Assembly (NCBI GenBank): GCA_032358255.1
Contig: JAULBX010008995.1
Coordinates: forward strand, 1 to 64,000
Source: Heterotrichella gracilis
Taxonomy: Eukaryota; Sar; Xanthophyceae; Tribonematales; Xanthonemataceae
Direction: 5' to 3'
Length of the DNA stretch: 64,000 bases
Below, one piece after another: positions 25,415-34,289 of this stretch. Under the pieces are notes generated by a model. It was not told the DNA's origin. It saw only the letters and a program-made list of their open reading frames with translations, and ran no database searches. Position 1 is the stretch's first letter. Every line of letters begins with the position of its first letter. Both the position numbers and the translations under genes were made by a program.

Positions 25415-26224
25415 ATGAACAAATTCAAAACATACGGACAATTCATTAACGAATCCAATCAAAATAATATAGTTAACGTTATATTAGATTCATTGGAACC
25501 TACGATCGTCGAGATGGTAGCTGCTACTGAAAAATGGTTTGTTGAAACGTTCAAACAGGAATTCACCAAGTATGATAGAGAAAGCGCCAGATTAAATTTA
25601 ATCTATGATATGGTTAAATCTATAGAGATGTATACTCTACCAACAGATTCACTAATAACACTTAATGTTCGCAAAAGTGCTAAAGGAAATATTGAAATTT
25701 CTTCTCAAATCCAAAGAGAAGGAACTACTTATAGTTTTATGACCGAAGCGATTTATGCAGGTGGTCACAATATCCAAAGACTTCATTATAGATATATCGT
25801 TAAGACAGATATCCCTAAAACAGGTGCTAGCGAAATTTCAAAAGAATATTCTGAGAAGATTAAGAAAATGTCTAAGCTTGAAAAACTTAACCAAGAAATT
25901 CAGAGCTACGAAGTTAGAATTAAAAGAGCAACTGAAGATGCTGAAACAAATTCTAAATTAACTGATGCTGAAATCGTACAATCTATTAAAGATAATTCTA
26001 AAGACTCATGGTATGAATGGCCAACTTGGGATGAAATTGTAAGTAGAGATGCTGCTAAAAATTACAATAATGACGAATCATTCTATAATTCAGAACGCGA
26101 TAATGGAATTGATAAAAGAATTGCTTCTTGGAAACAAATGAACATCGAATGGAAAAGAAAGTCAGTTGTAGATTATCAAAAGACCTTAAAAAAGTTACAA
26201 GCAAAGCTAGATTCTATGGTATAG
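25415..26224 (+). CDS. Probable packaged internal head protein
   Basis: 269 residues from ATG 25415; the longer frame from 25376 would begin inside the terminator T-run. The N-terminus MNKFKTYGQFINESNQ is very close to the T4 capsid-targeting peptide, with an expected prohead protease cut after INE. The remainder is helical with a long Lys/Glu coiled coil (KLEKLNQEIQSYEVRIKRA). No enzyme motif. Internal head protein inferred from the peptide. Confidence 0.65.
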   Translation: MNKFKTYGQFINESNQNNIVNVILDSLEPTIVEMVAATEKWFVETFKQEFTKYDRESARLNLIYDMVKSIEMYTLPTDSLITLNVRKSAKGNIEISSQIQREGTTYSFMTEAIYAGGHNIQRLHYRYIVKTDIPKTGASEISKEYSEKIKKMSKLEKLNQEIQSYEVRIKRATEDAETNSKLTDAEIVQSIKDNSKDSWYEWPTWDEIVSRDAAKNYNNDESFYNSERDNGIDKRIASWKQMNIEWKRKSVVDYQKTLKKLQAKLDSMV

Positions 26225-26235
26225 GTTATTTTATT

Positions 26236-26252
26236 TTAGATATATAATCTAA
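26236..26252 (+). promoter_or_regulatory. Palindromic promoter-like element
   Basis: TTAGAT-ATATA-ATCTAA, a 6-bp inverted repeat containing TATATAATC, 26 bases before the ATG at 26278. GATATATAATCTAA recurs exactly at 39943. Confidence 0.45.
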
Positions 26253-26277
26253 CTTAAGTAATAATATCTAGATAATA

Positions 26278-27573
26278 ATGAATAACCTAAACGATTCTAA
26301 CGTTTTGCAAAATGCCTTAGTTGGTGTTGAATTTGAATTCTATTCAAATTTTAGTGCTGATGAAACTGCTAAAAAATTAGCAAAACTTCTTGGCAAAAAG
26401 ATTCATGTTGAAACAAAAGCGCATAGTGATTTTGATGTAACTCAAGACGAATTTAAAATAGAACCAGACATGTCAGGCGGAGCAAAGCTTCTTGAACTTG
26501 TTACTGGAGCCCTTCCTTATTATGCAGCAAGATTGATGATTATCAATGTTTGTAAATGGATCGAAGAAAATGGCTACACAAATGATAGATCTTCAATTCA
26601 CTTGAATCTTTCTTTTGATAAATCTAAAATAGAAAATAAATACAGAATCTCGAAAATGAATGTTCTTAAATTCATTCTTGATTTTAATGAAGAGCAAGTA
26701 TTTAAGTTCTTTCCAAAAAGAGAAAATTCAGCATACGCTAAATCTATAAAGTTCGTACTTCCAAAAGAAGATACTTATTTCTTTGATGGAAACTATATTA
26801 ATCAACAAAACTTTATTTATCCAGATACTAAATACTACGGTATCAATTTTGACAAAAGACATAAAAACTATCTTGAATTTAGATATGTTGGTGGAGCAGA
26901 TTGGGAAAAGAAAACAACTACAATTTTATATTTAGTCGATCAATTCTTACTTCAATTGTGGAAATCAACCGAAAATACAGATTTTACCGCACTAAATTCA
27001 ATTGAACTTAAGAAAATAATATCTTCAAATCAGAGAATTATTGATGCTCGTAAAGATTGGAAAACAATTTCAAACAATTGGAAAGGTGTTAAATTTACAG
27101 TAGATCTTCAAGACAATCCCAAAGTAGTAGATCTTTATTGGCCAAGTGTTAAAGAAAGAGTTATGAGATTATTCACACATGGTGATCTTTCAAAAGGACA
27201 TATTAATTATGATTCAGATTCAGGTAGAATTCAAGTTGCTAATGGAAGATTAGAATATTGTGTCGATCTTAGAGGTTATGAATTTGTAGATTGTTTTTTA
27301 CGTGGAGAATTTACTGAATGCGATATGTATGGATGCGATGTTAATGGATCAGATATTCATTACTGTAACTTTTACTCTTCAACTCAAATTAATAGTTCAA
27401 AACTAGATGGATCCTATGTTCATGGGTCTTGTGTTGCGACCGACTGTTATGTTTATGGAAAAGGAACATTTAAAGGTTCTATGAAGGGTGGTATATTTAG
27501 AGAGGGAATGTACGATAAAAAAATTGCTAAATTTGATAACGACGTTGAAATTGTTAAATCAGAAGCAATATAA
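26278..27573 (+). CDS. Amidoligase-like protein with C-terminal pentapeptide-like repeats
   Basis: 431 residues. The N-terminal ~300 residues carry GVEFEFY (16-22), EPDMSGGAKLLELVTGALPY (62-81) and SSIHLNLS (105-112), the spacing seen in putative amidoligases of the glutamine-synthetase/COOH-NH2 ligase fold, which join carboxyl and amino groups using ATP. The C-terminus (~340-425) is a run of short Cys/Asp/Gly-rich repeats such as ECDMYGCDVNGSDIHYCNF, resembling a pentapeptide right-handed helix. The target may be peptidoglycan, a capsid protein or an antirestriction-type modification; not decidable here. Confidence 0.6.
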   Translation: MNNLNDSNVLQNALVGVEFEFYSNFSADETAKKLAKLLGKKIHVETKAHSDFDVTQDEFKIEPDMSGGAKLLELVTGALPYYAARLMIINVCKWIEENGYTNDRSSIHLNLSFDKSKIENKYRISKMNVLKFILDFNEEQVFKFFPKRENSAYAKSIKFVLPKEDTYFFDGNYINQQNFIYPDTKYYGINFDKRHKNYLEFRYVGGADWEKKTTTILYLVDQFLLQLWKSTENTDFTALNSIELKKIISSNQRIIDARKDWKTISNNWKGVKFTVDLQDNPKVVDLYWPSVKERVMRLFTHGDLSKGHINYDSDSGRIQVANGRLEYCVDLRGYEFVDCFLRGEFTECDMYGCDVNGSDIHYCNFYSSTQINSSKLDGSYVHGSCVATDCYVYGKGTFKGSMKGGIFREGMYDKKIAKFDNDVEIVKSEAI

Positions 27574-27588
27574 AAATAAAATAATAAA

Positions 27589-28419
27589 ATGAGTGAAATA
27601 ATTGTAGGGGGTCAAGGATCTTTAGTTGATCCATCATGGGACAGTGGATGTTTTAATGCGTTTGTAAATGAATTAGCCGATGAAATTACAGGGTCATGTA
27701 TGATTCCTATGAATTTACCTAGAAGCGAAGTTATGAACATTGTTAATAGAGCTAAAAAATGGTTTTATAAAAATTATGAGTATTCTGTTAGAGAAAACTT
27801 CATGGTTTTGCCAATTGAACTATTCTCATCAGAACACTTCAAAAAAACAAGAAGTTTTACCCTACCTGGAATGAATCCAGCTACCGGTGGTAATGAAGTT
27901 TATTCAGTATATGGGCTTGGTGAAGTTGGGTCTAATTGGGGAGGGTCGATGGATATTAACTTTACACAAGGTGATTTTGCAATCGAAAGAATGTTAATGG
28001 GAGGAATGTACGGTGGAACTAAAACTGGAGCCGCTGCCGAAAATTTACAATACTTTGTAATTAATGAAAGTTTCTTTGATTTAGCACGACAAATTATGAG
28101 AAACCCTTTAAGTTATAACTATAATCAATTAACACATGAGTTAAGATTTACTGGAGAATCTCCAAAGAAAAATGTTATTCTTGAAGTTTATGAAACAATT
28201 CCTGAATGCGCATTATTCCAAGATGAAGCTTTCTTTAGATATTGCGCAGCAAAAATCAAAATTTCTTTAGGACAAAAACTAGGAATATTTGGATTCACGC
28301 TTCCTGGGAATATTCAAGTTAATCCAGATTTAATTAAAGGTCTTGGTGAAGACGAGCTTGACAAATTAATCGAAGAAATTAAATCAGATGAAGGTACCGA
28401 CTGGATGATGCATTCTTAA
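27589..28419 (+). CDS. Neck/head-tail connector or baseplate protein (putative)
   Basis: 276 residues. N-terminal helical part (LPRSEVMNIVNRAKKWFYKNY) resembles head-tail adaptor proteins of tailed phages, followed by a Gly-rich middle and FFRYCAAKIKISLGQKLGIFGF. It stands just upstream of gp25 and gp6, so a baseplate role is equally possible. Structural assignment by context; function not certain. Confidence 0.55.
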   Translation: MSEIIVGGQGSLVDPSWDSGCFNAFVNELADEITGSCMIPMNLPRSEVMNIVNRAKKWFYKNYEYSVRENFMVLPIELFSSEHFKKTRSFTLPGMNPATGGNEVYSVYGLGEVGSNWGGSMDINFTQGDFAIERMLMGGMYGGTKTGAAAENLQYFVINESFFDLARQIMRNPLSYNYNQLTHELRFTGESPKKNVILEVYETIPECALFQDEAFFRYCAAKIKISLGQKLGIFGFTLPGNIQVNPDLIKGLGEDELDKLIEEIKSDEGTDWMMHS

Positions 28420-28435
28420 AAGAATATATATTATT

Positions 28436-28789
28436 ATGGAATTATATATAAAAACGGTAGGAGATCCTAATTTTGATCCAGAACAATTACAAGCAGATGA
28501 AGATATTCAAATGCTTTTAACCCAAATTGAAACTCTTATTTTTACAAATAAAGGAGAAGTTTTGGGTAACCCTGAATTTGGCTTGAATATAGATGATTAC
28601 GTTTATTCATTTAGATATAATGATACAATGTTACAGAGTATGATCGCAGATGGCATATATAGATATTGTCCACTTTCATATAAATATCCTGTAAATGTAA
28701 GTGTTGAATTTACACCAGAAACAGAAAGAAACATGGTCTTTATAGACATAACTATCGATGGTAGATATGGAATAGGACTATATGTATAA
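28436..28789 (+). CDS. 25: Baseplate wedge protein gp25
   Basis: 117 residues of the gp25/W family: ADEDIQMLLTQIETLIFTNK, the hallmark GEVLGNPEFGLNIDDYVYSF, and a beta C-terminus (NMVFIDITIDGRYGIG). gp25 starts the contractile sheath and binds the gp6 arms. Located directly upstream of the gp6-like gene, as expected. Confidence 0.95.
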   Translation: MELYIKTVGDPNFDPEQLQADEDIQMLLTQIETLIFTNKGEVLGNPEFGLNIDDYVYSFRYNDTMLQSMIADGIYRYCPLSYKYPVNVSVEFTPETERNMVFIDITIDGRYGIGLYV

Positions 28790-28801
28790 AATATAAAAAC
28801 G

Positions 28802-30622
28802 ATGGCAGAACTTAAATTTTTATCAAAAGCTAGAATTAAAGCTAGCGAAATGTTGGATGATACCAAAACATATATCAGTAGATTATATGGGAGAAGTGGT
28901 GATTTGTTTTCAACATCATCTCCGTTCGCTCAAATCCTTGAGGTATTAACGGAGCTTACAAACTTAGTTTTCTTCTACATTGAAGATGCTACAGTTGAGC
29001 AAAACATTTTAACAGCACAAAATCCAGAATCAATATATGGACTTGCAAGACTTGCAGGTCACGATCCATTTAGAGGAAGTTCAGCAGTTGGAGAAATTAA
29101 AGTAAGATTAAATACCAGTGCATTTAACGAAATTGCAGGAGATGCCATCAATATTCCAGCAAATACCGTTATTAAAGCTAGCAAAAACAATCTTTCATAT
29201 ATATTAAAGACAAGTAACGATCAGTTTAGAATCGAAAAGAGCAATCCAGAATATATTTATATTCCTGTAATTCAGGGTAAGATTGAAAAACAGGGTGTTA
29301 CTGGAACTGGTGCAAAATTACAATCTTTCAATATAATTATTAAAAAGAATACAGATCATGATTCGGTTAGAGTTAGTGTAAACAGCGAACTTTGGACTAA
29401 ATATGATTCATTGTATGATATGAAAGCCGATACTAAAGGATATATGGTTAAAACAGGTATTACCGGAGGACTAGATATTTATTTTGGTAATGGTTCATTT
29501 GGTATAATTCCACCTGAAGGTTCGACAATTAGTATTGAGTACGTTATAACTGATGGTTCTAAAGGAAATTTAACAGGATCTAAAGATCTTAATTTTAAAT
29601 ATGAAACTGAAGGATTCGATTCTTTAGGAAATACTTACAACTTAAATAAATTATTGGAATCTTCTTTCACAGTTGCTCCAGTAATGGGATCTGATCCAGA
29701 GCCGCTTGAGTTAACTAAATTAATTGCTCCAATACAAAGTCACTCTTTTGTTTTAGCAACACCTGAAAATTACGAGGCATTTCTTTCAAGATACGGAATG
29801 TTTTCTTATTTAGACGCATATAATACTACAGAAGATGGATTTATCGATGATGATAATGTGATATATCTATTCATGTTACCGGACACTGCAAGAAAATTAA
29901 CAAAGAATAATGACTATTTTAATATTCACCAAGAGGAATTCTTTTTCTCTGAACAAGAAAAGAATGGAATATTAAAAGTTCTTGAGGAATCAGGTCAGCA
30001 GATGGTAACTACTGAAGTTAAAATTGTAGAACCTAAAGCCCAATATTTTAGAATGGACGTTAAAGTTCGTTATTTTGAAGGATTTGATAAAGCAAATCTT
30101 TATACTGCAATTCGTTCAAAAATATCTAGCTACCTAATTAATATTACAAGAAGAGACAGATTACCAAAATCAGACATTATTGCTCTTTTAGAGGGTATTG
30201 AAGGAATTGATTCAGTAAATATTAGATTTGTTTCTGAAAAAGAGGAAACTGCAAGACGTAATGGATATTACTCAAGTGAAACTGTTACAGTTACTCCAAG
30301 TACTCCAATTCTTGAAGACATTGGAAATGGAAAACAAAAATATGTATTCTTTAAAAGAACAGTTGTAACAAACAATGTTAACTTTGAACCAGGAGCCGCA
30401 TTACCAGAAAACGTAATTAACCTTGATTCTTTTGGCGATATTATTCTTGAAAAAGAAGAGGTTGCATTATTCAGAGGAGGTTGGCAAGATCGTGACGGAG
30501 CAATAGTACTTGATGATGCTAAAATGGGAGAAATGGCTGCACTTTCAATTTACTTTGACGAACCCGCAGTACCAAACACTATTTTTAGTAGAGTACAAGC
30601 ACAAAATAGAAAAGCACTATAA
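28802..30622 (+). CDS. 6: Baseplate wedge protein gp6 (gpJ-like)
   Basis: 606 residues, close to T4 gp6 in length. Typical start (ASEMLDDTKTYISRLYGRSGDLFS) and FYIEDATVEQNILTAQNPES, a central GITGGLDIYFGNGSFGIIPPEGSTI motif of gpJ/gp6 proteins, and a C-terminal dimerisation region. The wedge ring formed by gp6 is the core of contractile baseplates. Position next to gp25 agrees. Confidence 0.93.
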   Translation: MAELKFLSKARIKASEMLDDTKTYISRLYGRSGDLFSTSSPFAQILEVLTELTNLVFFYIEDATVEQNILTAQNPESIYGLARLAGHDPFRGSSAVGEIKVRLNTSAFNEIAGDAINIPANTVIKASKNNLSYILKTSNDQFRIEKSNPEYIYIPVIQGKIEKQGVTGTGAKLQSFNIIIKKNTDHDSVRVSVNSELWTKYDSLYDMKADTKGYMVKTGITGGLDIYFGNGSFGIIPPEGSTISIEYVITDGSKGNLTGSKDLNFKYETEGFDSLGNTYNLNKLLESSFTVAPVMGSDPEPLELTKLIAPIQSHSFVLATPENYEAFLSRYGMFSYLDAYNTTEDGFIDDDNVIYLFMLPDTARKLTKNNDYFNIHQEEFFFSEQEKNGILKVLEESGQQMVTTEVKIVEPKAQYFRMDVKVRYFEGFDKANLYTAIRSKISSYLINITRRDRLPKSDIIALLEGIEGIDSVNIRFVSEKEETARRNGYYSSETVTVTPSTPILEDIGNGKQKYVFFKRTVVTNNVNFEPGAALPENVINLDSFGDIILEKEEVALFRGGWQDRDGAIVLDDAKMGEMAALSIYFDEPAVPNTIFSRVQAQNRKAL

Positions 30623-30891
30623 TGGATTTATTTAGTAATTTATTTAGAGTAAGAAAAGTAAAATCGTACGATAGTAGATTATCAGCGATGGATTCAAGGC
30701 TGCATGAAGGTAACGATTATCGTGATAACATGCTGATTAATTCAATTTCTAAATACATACAAAGAAACAATACGATGAATGACTTTATAGTTCTAATACA
30801 ACACGTTGTCGCGGACTGGGTTGATTCAGTAACATACTTAAAAGCATACAAATCGTTCACTATTAGAAAGAACGATAAAAAAGTTAAATAA
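30622..30891 (+). CDS. Small wedge-associated protein
   Basis: 89 residues, basic, helical, starting on the last base of the gp6 stop. Contains MNDFIVLIQHVVADWVDSV and a basic tail. No family recognised; the position between two wedge genes suggests a small structural or assembly factor. Confidence 0.6.
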   Translation: MDLFSNLFRVRKVKSYDSRLSAMDSRLHEGNDYRDNMLINSISKYIQRNNTMNDFIVLIQHVVADWVDSVTYLKAYKSFTIRKNDKKVK

Positions 30892-30893
30892 AA

Positions 30894-33662
30894 ATGGCAT
30901 ATAAAAATTTAAGATTCTTTGACAGCGAGTCTAATGACCTTAACCTTCTCTATAATTCTACAACGAATATATGGGAAGGTATTTGTTATTTGCCAAACGT
31001 GTCAGTTGGATTATACGAAACCCTAACTATTTATATTTTAGAAGAGGTTGTAGGACCTCTAGGAAATACTAAGTTTGTTACTCCAATATCTGAAAATACG
31101 GGAACTAGTACATTTAAGTTTGAATTTTTTAGTGGGTATGATTTTAGTGAAGACATATTTTTATATAGCGCGAAAAATAATAATGGACAGTTAGAAATCC
31201 AAAAAGACAAGGTACAAAGGTATACTCTATTGGATTCTGGATCATCTACTGGTGTTGATCAAAATGGCGTAAAGATAATCAATTCTACTCTTCCATTAAA
31301 CCCTATTAAATGTAATGTTGCTCTAATGAGCACTGAAGATAACTTCCACACGAGACTTTTAGATATAACTGAAGTTGACGAAAGTGGAGTTGAAACTCTA
31401 GTCGCGACAATTAGAATTTATGGAGAAACTGAAGAGGAAGACGAAAGATTATCGGTTTTACTATCGAATATTGGTATGACATTAAGTCCTGAGGATTATA
31501 TGATTCTTAAGGATTCTGACATTAAAGAATTATCTCCAGACTGGTTGTTATTAAACCAAAAGAGAAAGGAATTATTATTACAGGCAAGTACTATCAAACC
31601 GTTTATTGGTACATATAAAGCGATCTTAAATGCGATCGATTTCTTTGGTTATAGTAACTTGACATTAAAAGAATACTGGCTAAACATCAACGAGCAATCT
31701 GAAAACTTTGGTAAATTAAAAGCAGTTGCTGTACCAAATCAAGAAACTGTTGGATTTTTAGCAGACAAAAGTAAAAGCCAAGAACTTCCAAGTTCTAACC
31801 TTAAAAAGACAAGTCGTTTTAGTCTTGTTTATAGATTAAATGAGCCAGATGGTAACGTTGACGAATGGGATATCCCGACAGTTAAGGAATCTACGGATTA
31901 TTCACCAGACGAGGTATTAATAAAATTGTATGGACTTAAAAATAAGCTTCAAAAGAATTTTCTACCTCTTCAAGCGAAGATTGTTGATATTACTGGAGAA
32001 GGGGATTACTTTTCTCAGTTTAACTTAAACGTTTGGAATAATCAGCATTCAATAAAAGTTCAAAATGCTGGGCAAAACGTTGATTTTAGCAGATTTCCAA
32101 AAGAGAGACAATTATTTATTGAAGATTTAAGAAAAGTTGATTATAGATTAACTGGTATTTTCCAAGATTTTAATTTTCTTACAGATACCGATCGTGAAGA
32201 AATTACTGAATCAATTCAAAATTTCTATAATGGATATTACAATGAGGATTTATCTACATTTAATACGTTAGCTGGAATTCCTATCGGATGCCCTGTAGTA
32301 TTAAACGCAGAATCATTTATTGATTCATGGGATTCAGCTGAATTTTCGTTTATGGACGCCGAAGATACTGGAAATCACATGTTGAATTGGAATAACTGGT
32401 GGAAGCAGGGTATTTATGAAATGGAATGGACAGTTTCTGGTCCTAATGGATATTTAAAAACATTTAGAGGTGGCGTTGGTTATACTGATAACGCTGGAGT
32501 ATTTCACCCAGAATATCAACAATTCCCAATAGTTTTACCATTTGCTGGAAAATATTCAGTTGAACTTGCAATTTATGATTTATATAATGTAAGAAGTTCT
32601 CACAGAGAACCTGACTATTTTGAAGTAAAAAATAAGAATGTTGAAGTTTACGGACTATTCCAGAGAATGCTTCCTAAATTAAATTCAGATCAATACAAAT
32701 ATTCTTATGATACTGCAGGTAGTGACTGGGATTGGTCGAGAGAAAACACTGCAACTGTTGATAGTATTATAGCGACATACTATTTAACTTTAGACAGAGC
32801 AAACTATGTACACGACAGCCAAGATGGAGAAGAGTTCTCAACTGTTAGAAGATATGTTGATGCCTCTACGACTACAGGGTTTAACGAGACTCCAGGACCA
32901 TACCAATGGAAAGAATTAAGAACTCATGTTTGGAATGATGGAGAAAAAGTTAATTGGGACATGATGAGAGTCGGCGCAGATATTAACTCATCCTTTAAGT
33001 TTGATGTTAGACAAGATATGGGATATTCAAATCAATTTCCAAAAATGTTTATTAAGCAAATAGATCCTGTTACTAATATCGAAATAAATGACACATACAC
33101 AATAACTTCGACATATCCGACAAGTTCGCTTGATTTAGCAGCATGGACTAATGTTGCAAATGAACTTTCAAGTTTAAACGCAGTAGATCATCCGTTATTC
33201 TCTAAGTTTAACTTTAATCCTGTTTTAGTTGATAATGACGGAGATGGAATTGAAGATGAATGTACGTTCATACTTGCAGTTTCTGAAGAGCCTTCAAGAA
33301 CACATGATTTTTTTAGTGTTGGATTTAATCATCCAACTGGTGGAGAAATAGTTCCAGGATCAGAAGTTCACTTTACTAGTTACAATCCAGATTATAACGA
33401 TATCTGTATAGTTGATACTCATATGGAAGTTGACATGTTAAACCATGTTACTTTTTCATACGATATTACAAATATGCCAGGAATCATATCTCAAAAATGG
33501 AAGCTAAAAAATAATAGTCAAAATATTGATGATATATATTATAATAATACATGGCTGACATATCTATTTAAACATAAAGGAGACTATAGTATTGAGTTGG
33601 AATTGACTGACGTTAATGGAAATAAAAACACAATAAATAAAAATATATTAAAAATCATTTAA
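30894..33662 (+). CDS. Baseplate wedge protein, gp7/gpI-like with PKD-like domains
   Basis: 922 residues. The middle (~215-270: DWLLLNQKRKELLLQASTIKPF, GTYKAILNAIDFFGYSNLTLKEYW) resembles gpI/gp7 proteins that link the wedge core to fibres. Later sections have PKD/Ig-like patterns (FAGKYSVELAIYDLYN near 560; KGDYSIELELTDVNGNK at the end). It begins 2 bases after the preceding gene. Role: arm connecting baseplate and fibres, inferred from order and motif. Confidence 0.7.
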   Translation: MAYKNLRFFDSESNDLNLLYNSTTNIWEGICYLPNVSVGLYETLTIYILEEVVGPLGNTKFVTPISENTGTSTFKFEFFSGYDFSEDIFLYSAKNNNGQLEIQKDKVQRYTLLDSGSSTGVDQNGVKIINSTLPLNPIKCNVALMSTEDNFHTRLLDITEVDESGVETLVATIRIYGETEEEDERLSVLLSNIGMTLSPEDYMILKDSDIKELSPDWLLLNQKRKELLLQASTIKPFIGTYKAILNAIDFFGYSNLTLKEYWLNINEQSENFGKLKAVAVPNQETVGFLADKSKSQELPSSNLKKTSRFSLVYRLNEPDGNVDEWDIPTVKESTDYSPDEVLIKLYGLKNKLQKNFLPLQAKIVDITGEGDYFSQFNLNVWNNQHSIKVQNAGQNVDFSRFPKERQLFIEDLRKVDYRLTGIFQDFNFLTDTDREEITESIQNFYNGYYNEDLSTFNTLAGIPIGCPVVLNAESFIDSWDSAEFSFMDAEDTGNHMLNWNNWWKQGIYEMEWTVSGPNGYLKTFRGGVGYTDNAGVFHPEYQQFPIVLPFAGKYSVELAIYDLYNVRSSHREPDYFEVKNKNVEVYGLFQRMLPKLNSDQYKYSYDTAGSDWDWSRENTATVDSIIATYYLTLDRANYVHDSQDGEEFSTVRRYVDASTTTGFNETPGPYQWKELRTHVWNDGEKVNWDMMRVGADINSSFKFDVRQDMGYSNQFPKMFIKQIDPVTNIEINDTYTITSTYPTSSLDLAAWTNVANELSSLNAVDHPLFSKFNFNPVLVDNDGDGIEDECTFILAVSEEPSRTHDFFSVGFNHPTGGEIVPGSEVHFTSYNPDYNDICIVDTHMEVDMLNHVTFSYDITNMPGIISQKWKLKNNSQNIDDIYYNNTWLTYLFKHKGDYSIELELTDVNGNKNTINKNILKII

Positions 33663-33663
33663 A

Positions 33664-34269
33664 ATGGCAAGTATAACAACAATCTTAGGAACTGACAGTG
33701 TTTCTTCTTCTAGAATTGTAATTAATAACAATTTTGGTGCTCTTAATACTGAATTAGGACAAATTGCAGCAGTATTAAATACAACTGCACAGACACTTTC
33801 TTTAACTGGACAGGTTATAGCAGGTACTTTAGTGGTAAACAATGGAACAATCGATACTTTCAAAGTTACTACAACTGAATTAATCGCTAACGTAGAATCT
33901 ACATTTAATCAAAAAGCTTTTTTTAATAAAGGTTTTGTTTCTGCTATCGAAAATGGAATAACTAATGGAATAACGTCTCTTCCAACGACTGGATACGACG
34001 CAGCAACTTATATTTTAGATGCGGCCCATGTTAACTTTTCAACCCCAGTTTTGCTTCCAGACGCGGTAGAAGGGCAACAATTAACATTTATTGTTTCTGG
34101 TATTCCAACTATTGTAGGAACTGTATTACCACTAGTAGTATCTTTTGATCCTGCTAATATTTCAGGACCTTCAGTTATTGAAGTTGGAGCAAAAGGTACA
34201 ATTACGTTTGTATTCGATGGAACTGAATTCCATGTCTTGTCAGCAATGAACGCTACAGTAACTTACTAA
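33664..34269 (+). CDS. Small fibre-like structural protein
   Basis: 201 residues, rich in Thr/Val/Asn, few charges. The N-terminal segment SSRIVINNNFGALNTELGQ resembles the fibre-attachment stretch in the collagen-like genes at 44462 and 47294 (NYNFGLL, NYNFDQL). C-terminus forms beta strands (VGAKGTITFVFDGTEFHVL). Probably a short fibre or cap. Confidence 0.65.
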   Translation: MASITTILGTDSVSSSRIVINNNFGALNTELGQIAAVLNTTAQTLSLTGQVIAGTLVVNNGTIDTFKVTTTELIANVESTFNQKAFFNKGFVSAIENGITNGITSLPTTGYDAATYILDAAHVNFSTPVLLPDAVEGQQLTFIVSGIPTIVGTVLPLVVSFDPANISGPSVIEVGAKGTITFVFDGTEFHVLSAMNATVTY

Positions 34270-34289
34270 TAAAATAAAAACAAGCTTAA

